In this document: positions 10,565 through 19,635 of the stretch, in pieces
Numbering within the stretch: position 1 is the stretch's first letter
Layout of the letters: each line of letters opens with the position of its first letter
Source of the DNA: Candidatus Altimarinota bacterium
Lineage (GTDB): Bacteria > Patescibacteriota > Gracilibacteria > BD1-5 > UBA2023
Reading direction: 5' to 3'
Length of the DNA: 64,000 nt
Assembly: GCA_028714815.1 (NCBI GenBank)
Contig: JAQTLR010000001.1
Span: forward strand, 124,001-188,000
Translations under genes and position numbers: made by a program
Notes under the pieces: model-generated
The model's input: only the letters and a program-made list of their open reading frames with translations
What the model was told of the DNA's origin: nothing
The model's database searches: none

Positions 10565-11311
10565 ATGTCAAAAAATCAAAAGATATCATTTCGAGGTACA
10601 TCCATATTTATCATAATACTCATCGCCTTCATTATCGGAAATTTGTTGACCTGATGTTCGAAAGAAGCAGTTCAAAGTGATAATGCTCCACCCACAGCCA
10701 AAACCACGACCATTTCAACTTCCACCGGCAGTACTATCACTAGTACATCATCCATAAATACGCAGAGTGGAAAGAATGAAATAGAAAAATTCAAAGGTTC
10801 TACAAAGGAATCGACCACATCAGTGCGATCGAAAATCGAACAATCCACAGCTAAATCAGGAACGGCAAAAGATGCTTTCTCGGCACTTTGAAAGTCCTTG
10901 TCGGTTGAAGATAATAAGGATGAACTCATAAAAATCCTCGAAGCCGAGGCGAGCGCTCCCGGGAAGACTTCGGATTGGGACTCTGGCTATGATGAGACAT
11001 TCGCTCCGGATCCGCTCGATGCTATCTATACATTCTTTCGATTGGGCAACGGAAAACCGCTCCAAGAAGGACTATTGACGATATTGAGAGACGGAATCCG
11101 TATGGATAAATGCTTACAGAACGGAAATACATGAAGAACTTTCCTCTGTCGATGGGATGATACTGAAATCATTACCGTACAGAAGTTCCTCCAAAGTCCA
11201 ATATTCATTCGCCCTGGATATGCTCCAAAACAATACAAGAACTCCAATAGTGGCGTGACCGTTCTTATAGAATTTTCGAGTGGCGCGACAATCATAACTA
11301 TGCCCCGGTAA
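10565..11311 (+). CDS. Lipoprotein of unknown function
   Basis: A 248-aa protein with a type II signal peptide: after FIIILIAFIIGN comes LLTGC, in which the glycine before the lipidated cysteine (residue 36) is encoded by TGA. A Ser/Thr-rich linker (residues ~40-100) separates the lipid anchor from a C-terminal domain (about 130-248). Three TGA codons in all. The lipobox is direct evidence both for export with lipidation and for UGA being glycine. It follows the two-helix membrane protein by 27 bases and likely belongs to the same operon. Confidence 0.78.
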
Positions 11312-11398
11312 ATATTTATCAATGTATCCGCCTCTCTGCTGCTTTTAGAAAATTTGATTGAATAAGGAACTCTTAAATACTAACGAATTTCATCAACT

Positions 11399-11833
11399 AT
11401 GAAAAAGATTGTAATCTTAGCAACGCTATCAGTACTCCTATCGAGTACGGCGTTTGCGGTTGGCAACAACAGTTCGGACGTTTCCGATCACGGTCAAATG
11501 ACTCTGTCGGGGGCGACTATTGCTTTTACCTCAAACACAAGAGCAGATGTATTGATCAACGAGCTTAATTATGAATACGAGAGGATCGAAGCGAATAATT
11601 CTTTCGAGGATGTCGATGGAATTACCGATCCAGCCGTAGAAACAATACTCTCCACGATGAATCTTCAAGATATAGAGTGAATGTCCTGAACCGAACTTGA
11701 TATACATCTCGTTTCAAGATTCAAGATTATCGACACGCTCGACCGTTATATACACACACTTCCGGAATGAGATCGAAAGATATTCTTCCAAAATGCCGAA
11801 GAGTATTCAAAATCTTTGATGGCATTTGATTAG
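11399..11833 (+). CDS. Small exported protein
   Basis: A 144-aa protein with a textbook signal peptide (MKKIVILATLSVLLSSTAFA, cleavage after residue 20). The mature 124 residues contain no cysteines, are acidic and mainly helical, and end KSLMAFD. Three TGA codons lie in the second half. Last gene of the exported-protein series: a terminator follows 62 bases downstream. No family recognised. Confidence 0.72.
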
Positions 11834-11895
11834 TTGAGGGCTATAAAATCCAGCAAACCGTAGTTAATCAGAAATAAAATATTTTTCAAAAGTCC

Positions 11896-11925
11896 GCTCC
11901 GATATTAACCGGAACGGATTTTTTG
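11896..11925 (+). terminator. Intrinsic terminator
   Basis: AGTCCGCTCCG pairs with CGGAACGGATT across an 8-base loop and is followed by TTTTTTG. It closes the exported-protein series. Confidence 0.8.
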
Positions 11926-11936
11926 TTGCCAGAAAA

Positions 11937-11963
11937 TTGAATTTTTCAGAAAAACCATATACT
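11937..11963 (+). promoter_or_regulatory. Probable promoter for the 566-aa protein gene
   Basis: TTGAAT (11937-11942), 15-base spacer, TATACT (11958-11963), 53 bases before the start codon at 12017. Confidence 0.45.
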
Positions 11964-12016
11964 CTGTACGTTTTTTTGCCCACCTGGCATTATTTATTTC
12001 TCTTAACAACAAATTT

Positions 12017-13717
12017 ATGGTTACAAAAGAAGATGTTGTGGATCCGAGTATATTTGAAGAGGCATATTACGAAGATCCTGAACTACAAATCAAGAGAGGA
12101 GTGGAAGAGTTCTATGGAGATCTCCCTATTTTGAGATCATCCTCAAACGACTTTTATTGTATTGATCCAGATACAGCATATTTTTACTACAATAAACTTC
12201 AAAATTTCAGTAGTAGTCTTGAAGAAACTGAACATTCAGTATGTATAAGGCATGTAACTAGTGGGGATGAGATGGATTGGGAATTCTGGAAGAAAAATGT
12301 TTTTCCATTTCTTAAACACTTAGAAGAAATTGGTATCATTGCATGACCACTAAAAGCATACAGAAAGACTCGTATGTTAGACTCGGATACATATGATGAG
12401 ATGTATACGTCCAGTCTTGCTGCCCATGGATTGGAAGTTAGTGATATAGAAGCTCCTTCAATCGAGACAATCGAAAATGTTTGTGAGATGTCCGCTATCA
12501 ACGAAGACCGGCTTAGGGTTTTTAAGGATGCACTTCTTGCATTTTTGTTTTCATTTGATGATGGTAGTGTGATAGGTGGTGAATTTATTGCAGAAAATAT
12601 TTCTTCTGAGGATGTTCAACCTGAATTTGATGAAGATATCGATTCATATAAGGAGACTTATAGAACAGAATATTATGATTTAAGCGGAAAAAATATTCGA
12701 GCTGGAAGGTATAAATCTCTCCCAAAATCAACAAACAGTAAAAGAAGTTCCAAACTTATGTCAGGTTTAGTTTTTGAAAAGATTTTGTGACTCCTGGATA
12801 CGCATTGATTTATTCAGTATTTTAATGAACACTCAGACGAGCTAGTATCTCTTATAGACCATCTTGAAATGAAGAAAGATGGTTATACGCTTTATCGAGT
12901 AGAATATCTTTTACTGCTTGTATGGTATGCGAATATTTCTGGACTTTGGTGAAAGATCCAAACCTTTTTCAAAGCACATTTCCCAGAAAAAAGATGATTT
13001 AACGAGTCGCTGGATATTTTGTTGAAATCAGAAGGGATGACACTGGAAGAATTATCTTCAAGTACGAAATTATCTCGTGTTTCACATAACTCATCTCCAT
13101 CCGAAGAATTGCACTTCGGAGATATTACTTTTGACTTTGCACATCAGTCGGTAAAGATTGGATCATGTTCGGAAATTTCCGAAGAGACAACTAGGGAAGG
13201 AGAATCATTGATAGTTGAAATTATCAAGTATACATCACAAAAACAAGGGACACAAAAAAAGAAAAAACATGATTCCCAGGAACAAGATGATTATTATAAG
13301 GGGGAGCAAATAGTAACAGAAGCAAAATTTGTCCCGAGAAAAGAAAAGATCCCTGTTAATATTCAAAAATTTAATCGAGCAATTAAGACGCTTTATGCGG
13401 TCATTCAATATGGTGAAGATATTGATGGATACCAGACAGCTAAAAAATATCTAAAAGAGTGAAGTAAGTTCAGTGGTGAGTCAAAAGAACTTGCTCTCAA
13501 ACTTGAATGAATCAGATTAACCAACAGGAGTACAACAAGTATTGACGTATCTAGGTCCATTGCCAATGGCATTCTCAGAACTATGAACTCTATGTTAACT
13601 TTTAATCCAGATCAACATTCAATCGATATAAAAGAGAGGAGAAAAGATAATGGAACAGCGGTAGTGCTTTCCTTGAAAAATACGAATAAGAAGCGAAAAA
13701 CAGACCGAAAGAAATAG
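12017..13717 (+). CDS. Large cytoplasmic protein of unknown function
   Basis: A 566-aa acidic protein with no signal peptide or obvious membrane segment, read through six TGA codons. Residues ~1-260 are rich in Asp/Glu; residues ~260-335 are helical and hydrophobic (YTLYRVEYLLLLVWYANISG); residues ~400-450 are low-complexity Lys/Gln/Asp (QKKKKHDSQEQDDYYKG); the end is strongly basic (KNTNKKRKTDRKK), suggesting nucleic-acid contact. It is monocistronic, with a promoter upstream and a strong terminator 13 bases after the stop. It lies at the left side of the region carrying primase-helicase and recombinase genes, so it may belong to the integrated element. Function not recognised. Confidence 0.7.
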
Positions 13718-13730
13718 CATTCTTTCGGAA

Positions 13731-13768
13731 AAATACCTTTCGGAAACATTTCCGAAAGGTATTTTTTT
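13731..13768 (+). terminator. Intrinsic terminator
   Basis: AAATACCTTTCGGA (13731-13744) pairs perfectly with TCCGAAAGGTATTT over a short loop, followed by seven Ts. Confidence 0.9.
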
Positions 13769-13913
13769 GCACTATTAAGCCAAAACTAAAAAAAGTTCTG
13801 TAAAAAAATAGCGAAAAATATATTGAAAGTGTTCCCCCAAGATGCATCACATCACAAGGGTCTAGAATGAGGCTGATCACTTCATAGCAAAAGAATCCGA
13901 AGAACCATTATCC

Positions 13914-14003
13914 ATGAAACTTATTCCACAGCTTTTAATATCGATCGATTGAATCGAGGCTGTAAAAGAGGATAACCAAAAAGATAATAACTCGCTCGGA
14001 TAG
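13914..14003 (+). CDS. Possible 29-aa peptide
   Basis: ATG at 13914 opens 29 codons (one TGA) ending in TAG; the peptide begins MKLIPQLLISIDGIEAVK. It is too short for composition to help and no ribosome binding site is evident. The rest of 13769-14042 shows nothing recognisable. Listed as a weak candidate only. Confidence 0.2.
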
Positions 14004-14042
14004 CTACATGACAACACTTCTTATCTCTTTCTTATTAAAAAT

Positions 14043-14444
14043 ATGCACACACTTTCGCAGGCGGAACTTCAAAAGAAGTTTCTTACAGAAGAATCCTCGG
14101 TTTTATTTCAAGCAATTGGAGCTCAACAAGGACTCGAAGACCCCATAGCAATAGCTCGATTTGAATCAAAAAATAAGGTTTGGTATGCCTTGGAATATAT
14201 GCCAGCAAAACAGACATTTTTCTGATATATGGATGATTTGGTTAATCCAGAGTATTCAGGATTGGATGTGTACTTTACTCTTGGATTTCTTCAAAAGACG
14301 AATGCCAAATTGGATAAAACTTTCGAACCCTGTCCATTGTACGAGTATCTTGTGAAAAATTGGATCAAGACTGCACCTTCCTGTACAGATAAGATATTTT
14401 TAGAAATATGACCAGGCGGAATTGTTGTAAAACCCCTGTTCTAG
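14043..14444 (+). CDS. DUF2958-like protein
   Basis: A 133-aa soluble protein with two TGA codons. The pattern AIARFESKNKVWYALEY ... FFGYMDD ... YFTLGFLQKTNAKLDKTFEPC follows the DUF2958 layout (a V-x-F/Y-F segment, a WYA-E motif, FFGxVDG and a final ERDxxFxP-like strand). DUF2958 proteins are small, of unknown function, and common on plasmids and integrative elements. Here it stands 83 bases before a 45-aa gene and then the primase-helicase, consistent with an element-borne replication or maintenance region. The family call is by pattern and would need a profile search. Confidence 0.55.
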
Positions 14445-14459
14445 ATTCTATTCTAAGCC

Positions 14460-14494
14460 TCCAAGAGAAGGCTTCAAAATAAGTCTTCTCTTGG
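14460..14494. repeat. Inverted repeat (hairpin without U-tract)
   Basis: CCAAGAGAAGG pairs with CTTCTCTTGG over about 13 bases between the DUF2958-like gene and the 45-aa gene. No T-run follows, so it may be an operator-like dyad or an RNA processing stem rather than a terminator. Confidence 0.45.
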
Positions 14495-14527
14495 AATTGG
14501 TAAAATTATCACTCACTTATCAAAACT

Positions 14528-14665
14528 ATGTTAACTCACCCAGAAATTCTCTCATATCAGAGAACCTACCGATCAATCTTCGCAAGAGAAATTTGTGAAG
14601 AAGAGGCAGAACAACAAGGACTGCAATTGATCATGTTTCTTGAAATCATACTTAAAAATTCCTAA
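14528..14665 (+). CDS. Small protein (45 aa)
   Basis: ATG at 14528 to TAA at 14663 encodes a 45-aa helical peptide (ending LIMFLEIILKNS) with Glu-rich centre REICEEEAEQQG. No TGA inside. It starts 12 bases before the primase-helicase gene and is probably co-transcribed; small acidic helical proteins are common in such element operons. No family recognised. Confidence 0.45.
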   Translation: MLTHPEILSYQRTYRSIFAREICEEEAEQQGLQLIMFLEIILKNS

Positions 14666-14677
14666 CTTTTTGTTTTT

Positions 14678-16828
14678 ATGCACACAACTATCTCAGAATA
14701 TATTAGCTCGAAAGGTCTTACTTTTCGACAAAACGGAAAAGAACTCGTAACTCATTGTATTTTCAATGATTGCGATAAGGATAGCACTGGAAATGAAGCC
14801 CATTTGTATATCAGCGCTGAAAATGGATTATTTCATTGTAAAAAATGCGATGCAAAAGGGAATATTGTTACCATCGCAAAACATTTTGGAGATGACTTGT
14901 CAAAACTCGATGTAGAGGGGTACGAGCCACCAAAAAAGATAGCTCGATCGAAAAAGCCTGTCGATTCACAGAAATTTTCCGAAGAACTGATTTTAATCTG
15001 TCACAAAGCGTTACCTGACAATATCCGTCAGTATCTCAAAGGTCGTGGTATCTCCGATAAAATGATCGAGGAAAGAAAGTTGGGGTATGGGAATTTCTAT
15101 TGAAGCAATTGGATCACCATACCAATTCGTGATGAATCTGGATTGCCGTTATTCTTCAAACTTCGTCGAGATCCGACCGATGAAAAATGACCAAAATACA
15201 TTGTCTATCCAAGAAAGATGGAAGCCATGCTCTATGGAATGGATAATCTCAATCCATGAGAAGAATTAACCGTATGCGAAGGAGAATTCGATCAAATGAT
15301 TCTTTCCGATCATGGAATTCCCGCTGTAACATCGACCGCATGAGCTGGAACTTTTAAGCAGGAGTGGTTGGAGAAATTTGAATCACTCAGAAGGATTAAC
15401 ATCATCTTCGATAATGATCCACCTGGAATAACGTGAGCGGCCCATTTACAGGAAAAAATCCATGCCCGTTATCCGGAGAAAGAAGTAATCATCGTTCATA
15501 TTCCCGAATGGAAGGGTAAGGATATTACGGAATACGCAATGGCCTGATGAATAATGGAGGATCTATGGCTCGGATACAGCGAAAAGGCAGAAGGTATAGA
15601 TTTCAGCAGGTTTGCTCCCATGAATGCATCGGATATAGCTCGGGTCCTCTCCCTCTCTATCGAGCATGATGATATAACGAAAACTATCGTGTTTCTCGGC
15701 ATGCTTTCGGCTTTCACAAATGACTCTCAGTTCAATATTCTCCTCAATGCTCCATCTTCGTCAGGAAAATCCTACATACCGTTGGAAGTATCAAAGTTAT
15801 TTCCAGAAGAGAGTGTCTCGAAATTGCAATATGTTTCGCAAAATGCCTTCTTCCATGAAGAGGGGAAATACGATAAGGAGGAAAATTGCAGGCATATATA
15901 CCTTGATCGAAAAATTCTGATTTTTATTGATCAGCCCCGACTGGATCTCTTGGCAAGGCTTCGCCCTATGCTATCGCACGATGAAAGAGTATTGGTCAAT
16001 AAGATTACCGATAAAAATGGCCAATGAGGGAATATGACGAAAACCGCGAAGATTCATTGATTCCCTGTGGCAATATTCTGTACAGCAACTTCCGTATTGG
16101 ATGAACAGGAAGCGACAAGATTCTTGCTCCTCTCCCCGGAAATCTCTCAGAAGAAACTCGTGAGTTCCATAAAGGCTAAAATATCGAAAGATTCAGATAA
16201 GAAACGCGTAGATTGAGTAATCGATGCGAATGTAGAACGAATATTATTGAAAGAGAGGATCGAGATAATAAGGAATGCTCATATCTCGGATATATGCATC
16301 GAAAATACGAAAGAGATAGAACGGATGTTCTTGGAGTGAAAACCTCATTTGCAACCACGTCATCAGCGTGATATCGGGAGATTTATCGGACTTATTAAGG
16401 CATTCGCTCTATTGAATATGCCATTTCGGAAACGGGAAGGAGATGTGATTTACGCAGATGAATCAGATATCACCGAAGCTTATGCGATATGGAAACAGGT
16501 TGATGCCGTGCAGGAAAGAAATATTTCCCCATATCTCCTCGATCTTTATAGATGAGTTGTACTTTCCGCATATGTAGAATCAAACATCAAGCGTGGGAAA
16601 AAGAAACCATCAGAGTTTCTCGGTATATCGAGAAAAGAAGTCTACTCCATGTACTACCGTATTCATGGGAAAACCATTTCCGATGCCAAATGGAGACAGG
16701 ATCTTGAATCAGCACTCATTGAGTCCGGTCTCATTTCCACGGAAAGGGATGGGAAGACCATAATTATAAGCCCAATGAATCATGAAGATGTTGAAATCTT
16801 CCTGCAAAAGTGAGAAATTTCGGTATAA
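14678..16828 (+). CDS. Primase-helicase-like replication protein of a mobile element
   Basis: A 716-aa protein joined from many fragments once TGA is Gly. The N terminus carries a zinc-binding motif (Cys 27, 32, 54, 57) like the CHC2/DnaG zinc ribbon. Residues ~195-290 form a TOPRIM domain: VCEGEFDQM with the catalytic glutamate near 201, and IIFDNDPPG with the DxD at 244-246. The C-terminal half has Walker A APSSSGKS (358-365) and a Walker B-like stretch KILIFIDQP, then a helicase-style core and a winged-helix-like tail. The layout matches phage and plasmid primase-helicases that start and unwind replication. It sits just before two serine recombinases. It uses UGA heavily, so the element has long lived under this code. 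Confidence 0.82.
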
Positions 16829-16829
16829 T
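16802..16829 (+). promoter_or_regulatory. Promoter for the recombinase genes
   Basis: CTGCAA (16802-16807), 16-base spacer ending TTTCGG, TATAAT (16824-16829). It overlaps the last codons and stop of the primase-helicase gene and lies 50 bases before the first recombinase start. Confidence 0.6.
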
Positions 16830-16878
16830 TACCGTTTGAGTTGTTGAAGTTATTTTTAATTCATTTTTTTATCATACT

Positions 16879-17715
16879 ATGTCTACTAATGTTACTACGG
16901 ACAAGAATTTGTCCACAAATGGAAAGTTTTACCTCTACGTTCGAAAATCGAGCGAGAGTGAGGATCGACAAGTCCAATCAATTCAAGACCAGAAGGATTA
17001 TTGGATGCGGCGTTCTGTGCAGGAAGATTTCGAAATTGTGGGAATGTACGAGGATGAGAAAACTGCAAAAATGCCGAATTGTCGTCCAGGATTTAAGAAG
17101 ATGTGCAAGGATGTCGAGACTGCAAAAATAGACTGAATTCTCTGCTTGAAACTCGATCGTCTTTCGAGGAATCCAGTCGATACTGGTTATATCCAATACA
17201 TGTTACAACAATGAAAGATCGAACGTATTATTACGAGCGGTAGAGTGTATTTTCCAGACGATGCATGACTTATATTTAGCGTAGAAACAGGAATGGCAAA
17301 TCAATACATACTCGATCTGACAAAGAACACAAAACGCTGAATGCTGGGTAAAGTTCATAAGTGATGGTTGCCATGAGTTGCTCCGAGATGATATGCAAAT
17401 GACAAGATGAGTAGAACGATTACAACAGATGCTCACGAATTTCGAGTAATAAAACGATTGTGGGAAATGGTGCTGGATTGAGAGTCTCCCGGTAACGCCG
17501 CAAAGCTCATATCACAAGCAATAGGTATTTTAGGCTTGGGCGATACAACGAGAGGCATATCATCTGCAAATGCTTACCAGATAGTCCGAAATCCGTTCTA
17601 TGCGGGAAAAATCCTCTATAAAAATGAGATATTTCCTGGAAAGCACGAACCGATGGTATCTTGGGATGATTTCCAAGAAGTTCAAAAGACACTTAAAAAG
17701 AGGGTGGTAAGATAA
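16879..17715 (+). CDS. Serine recombinase, short form lacking the zinc-ribbon region
   Basis: A 278-aa protein of the serine recombinase (resolvase/invertase) superfamily. Residues ~17-160 are the catalytic domain: YLYVRKSSESEDRQ with the nucleophilic serine near residue 24-25, and ILCLKLDRLSRNP, the conserved D-R-x-S-R active-site segment. Residues ~165-275 form the Recombinase DNA-binding domain (WLPGVAPRGYANDK ... NPFYAGKILY). It ends at TAA (17713) where the downstream paralogue continues with a zinc ribbon and coiled coil, so it is probably truncated; it may still bind and cut DNA or may regulate its partner. Nine or more TGA codons. DNA identity with the next gene is high over the catalytic domain, pointing to tandem duplication. 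Confidence 0.85.
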
Positions 17716-17728
17716 ATTTGGAAGATGT

Positions 17729-17759
17729 GGTGGAATTATTGATACAAAAAGATTCCACC
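17729..17759 (+). repeat. Inverted repeat between the two recombinases
   Basis: TGGTGGAAT and ATTCCACCA flank a ~13-base loop just after the short recombinase gene. There is no strong U-tract. It could be a weak terminator or a recombinase-binding dyad. Confidence 0.4.
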
Positions 17760-17814
17760 ATCATCTCACCAAAAATAGATAAACCATTTATTATTCATTA
17801 AAACCATAATTCAT

Positions 17815-19635
17815 ATGTACGAAAATCGCTATGCGAGCAAAGATATGCTCATGAACAAGAAGTTTTACCTCTACGTTCGAAAATCGAGCGAAAGAGAAGA
17901 TCGACAAATCCAGTCCATTCAAGACCAGATAGATTACTGGACCAAACGAGCAAAGGTGGAATGATTGCAAATCGTTAAAATATACGATGATGAGAAGTCG
18001 GCAAAATCACCAAATCGTCGTCCAGGCTTCAAAAAAATGTGTGAAGACTTGGAAGCCTGAAACATAGGTGGGATTCTCTGCTGGAAACTTGATCGTCTTT
18101 CGAGAAATCCAGTTGATACTGGTTATATCCAATACATGTTACAGCGATGAAAGATCGAACGTATTATCACAAGTGACAGAATGTACTTCCCAGAAGACTC
18201 CTGACTGATTTTCAGTGTGGAAACAGGAATGGCTAATCAGTATATTCTCGATCTTTCAAAAAACTCGAAACGCTGACTTCAAAGTAAGGTGAATAAAGGG
18301 TGGTTTCCAGGGTTGGCACCACAAGGGTATATAAACGATAAAGTAGGGAAGACTATACTTCCAGACCCTGATCGTTTCGATCTGATAAAGAAGATGTGGG
18401 AAATGCTTCTCTCGGGTTGTTATTCGCCACAGAAGATATTGGACATAGCTACCGAAGAGTGGGGATACAGGCAACTTAAAGGACAGAAGAAACTCACGCT
18501 CGGTGGTTTCTACGAAATACTTAGAAATCCTTTTTATACGGGGAAGATGTTATATAAAGGGGATATTGCCCAGGGGAGTCATACTCCCATGATAACATGG
18601 GATCAGTTTCTGAAAGCGCAAAGTATTATTGGGTCTACTCGAAAGAAGAAGAAGGACATATTCGGGATAATACAGACGGAGCGTCCATCGAAGAAAGAGT
18701 TTGCATTTACTGGCGCGATAGTGTGCGGAGAGTGTGGATGTATGGTAACGGCTGAACAGAAGACAAAAACCCTTGCAACCACAGGGAAGCAGGCATCGTA
18801 TATTTACTACCGCTGTACACACAAGAAGGATACGTCACTTCTTAAAAAGTGTGCGCAGAAGGGTTGCCTGCCAGAAAGCGTTCTGAATGAGCAAATAGCA
18901 GAGATCCTTGCAAGTCTCGAAATTCATCCCGATTTTTTTGCATGGGCGAAGGAAGTTCTGCAAAGAAGATATAGTGAGGAGAACCAGGGGAGAGAATTGA
19001 TTTATGAAAATATCAAGGGTGAGATCGATAACTGTAACAAAAAGATGAAGAGACTCGTTGATATGAAGGTGGCTGGGGAATTCGAGAAGACAGAGGACGA
19101 TTACTTTGTTCGCATGAAGACAGCAGAGAGTGAGCTGAGTGCTTTACAGATACGTAGACAGGAGTTGGAGAAAGAGCAGACCGACTGGAATGCTCTCATG
19201 GTAGATACATTCGATTTTGCCAAAAATGCCCTCAAAGCTTTCAAAAATGGGGACATCGAGACCAGAAAGATTATCTTTCGATCTCTTGGCTCGAACTGGA
19301 CTTTGAAAGATAAAAAACTGCAAGCCAATCTGAACGATTGGCTTTTGCCGTTACAAAAGTCTCAAAATTCCAACTCCCTCATTTCCATAAGGTTAGAACC
19401 GACTAAAAAAGGCATCAGGTTGCGGAAACTTGATGCCTCTAATGATAGATTTCAACTATGGTGGCGAGGGGCAGAATTGAACTGCCGACACACGGCTTTT
19501 CAGGCCGCTGCTCTACCACTGAGCTACCCCGCCGGGCGACAGCCATTATATAGAAAACTGCAGGAATGCAAAAGATTTTTTATTTTCCTTTTTACCATCC
19601 TTTCGCCTTCACCCATTTTTCGATCAACCCAATAG
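17815..19635 (+). CDS. Large serine recombinase; frame runs on over the antisense of tRNA-Phe
   Basis: A 606-codon frame encoding a large serine recombinase. Catalytic domain at residues ~15-160 (YLYVRKSSEREDRQ, catalytic Ser near 27; LDRLSRNP near 95), Recombinase domain at ~165-275, a zinc ribbon (CGECGCM ... CTHKK ... KKCAQKGC, ~305-360) and a long coiled coil (~390-480) as in phage and integrative-element integrases. From about codon 530 the frame crosses the tRNA-Phe terminator, the whole tRNA gene in antisense, the tRNA promoter, and then the end of dnaE. The biologically meaningful protein therefore probably ended near residue 530-540; the tail is likely created by integration next to the tRNA. 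Seven TGA codons, all early. Confidence 0.85.
19405..19437 (-). terminator. Terminator of tRNA-Phe
   Basis: Read on the minus strand, GGCATCA and TGATGCC form a 7-bp stem followed by TTTTTT (19405-19410), 22 bases after the tRNA 3' end. It lies inside the recombinase frame. Confidence 0.85.
19459..19533 (-). tRNA. tRNA-Phe (GAA)
   Basis: 75 nt on the minus strand with encoded CCA. Acceptor GGCGGGG pairs with CCTCGCC, D-arm AGCTCAGTGGTAGAGC, anticodon stem GCGGC/GCCGT with loop CTGAAAA (anticodon GAA), and T-arm GGCAGTTCAATTCTGCC. A consensus promoter lies 12 bases upstream and a terminator 22 bases downstream. The gene is intact next to the recombinase, so if an element integrated here it restored or spared the tRNA. 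Confidence 0.96.
19545..19571 (-). promoter_or_regulatory. Promoter of tRNA-Phe
   Basis: On the minus strand TTGCAT (19571-19566), 15-base spacer, TATAAT (19550-19545), placing the transcript start a few bases before the tRNA 5' end. Confidence 0.7.
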
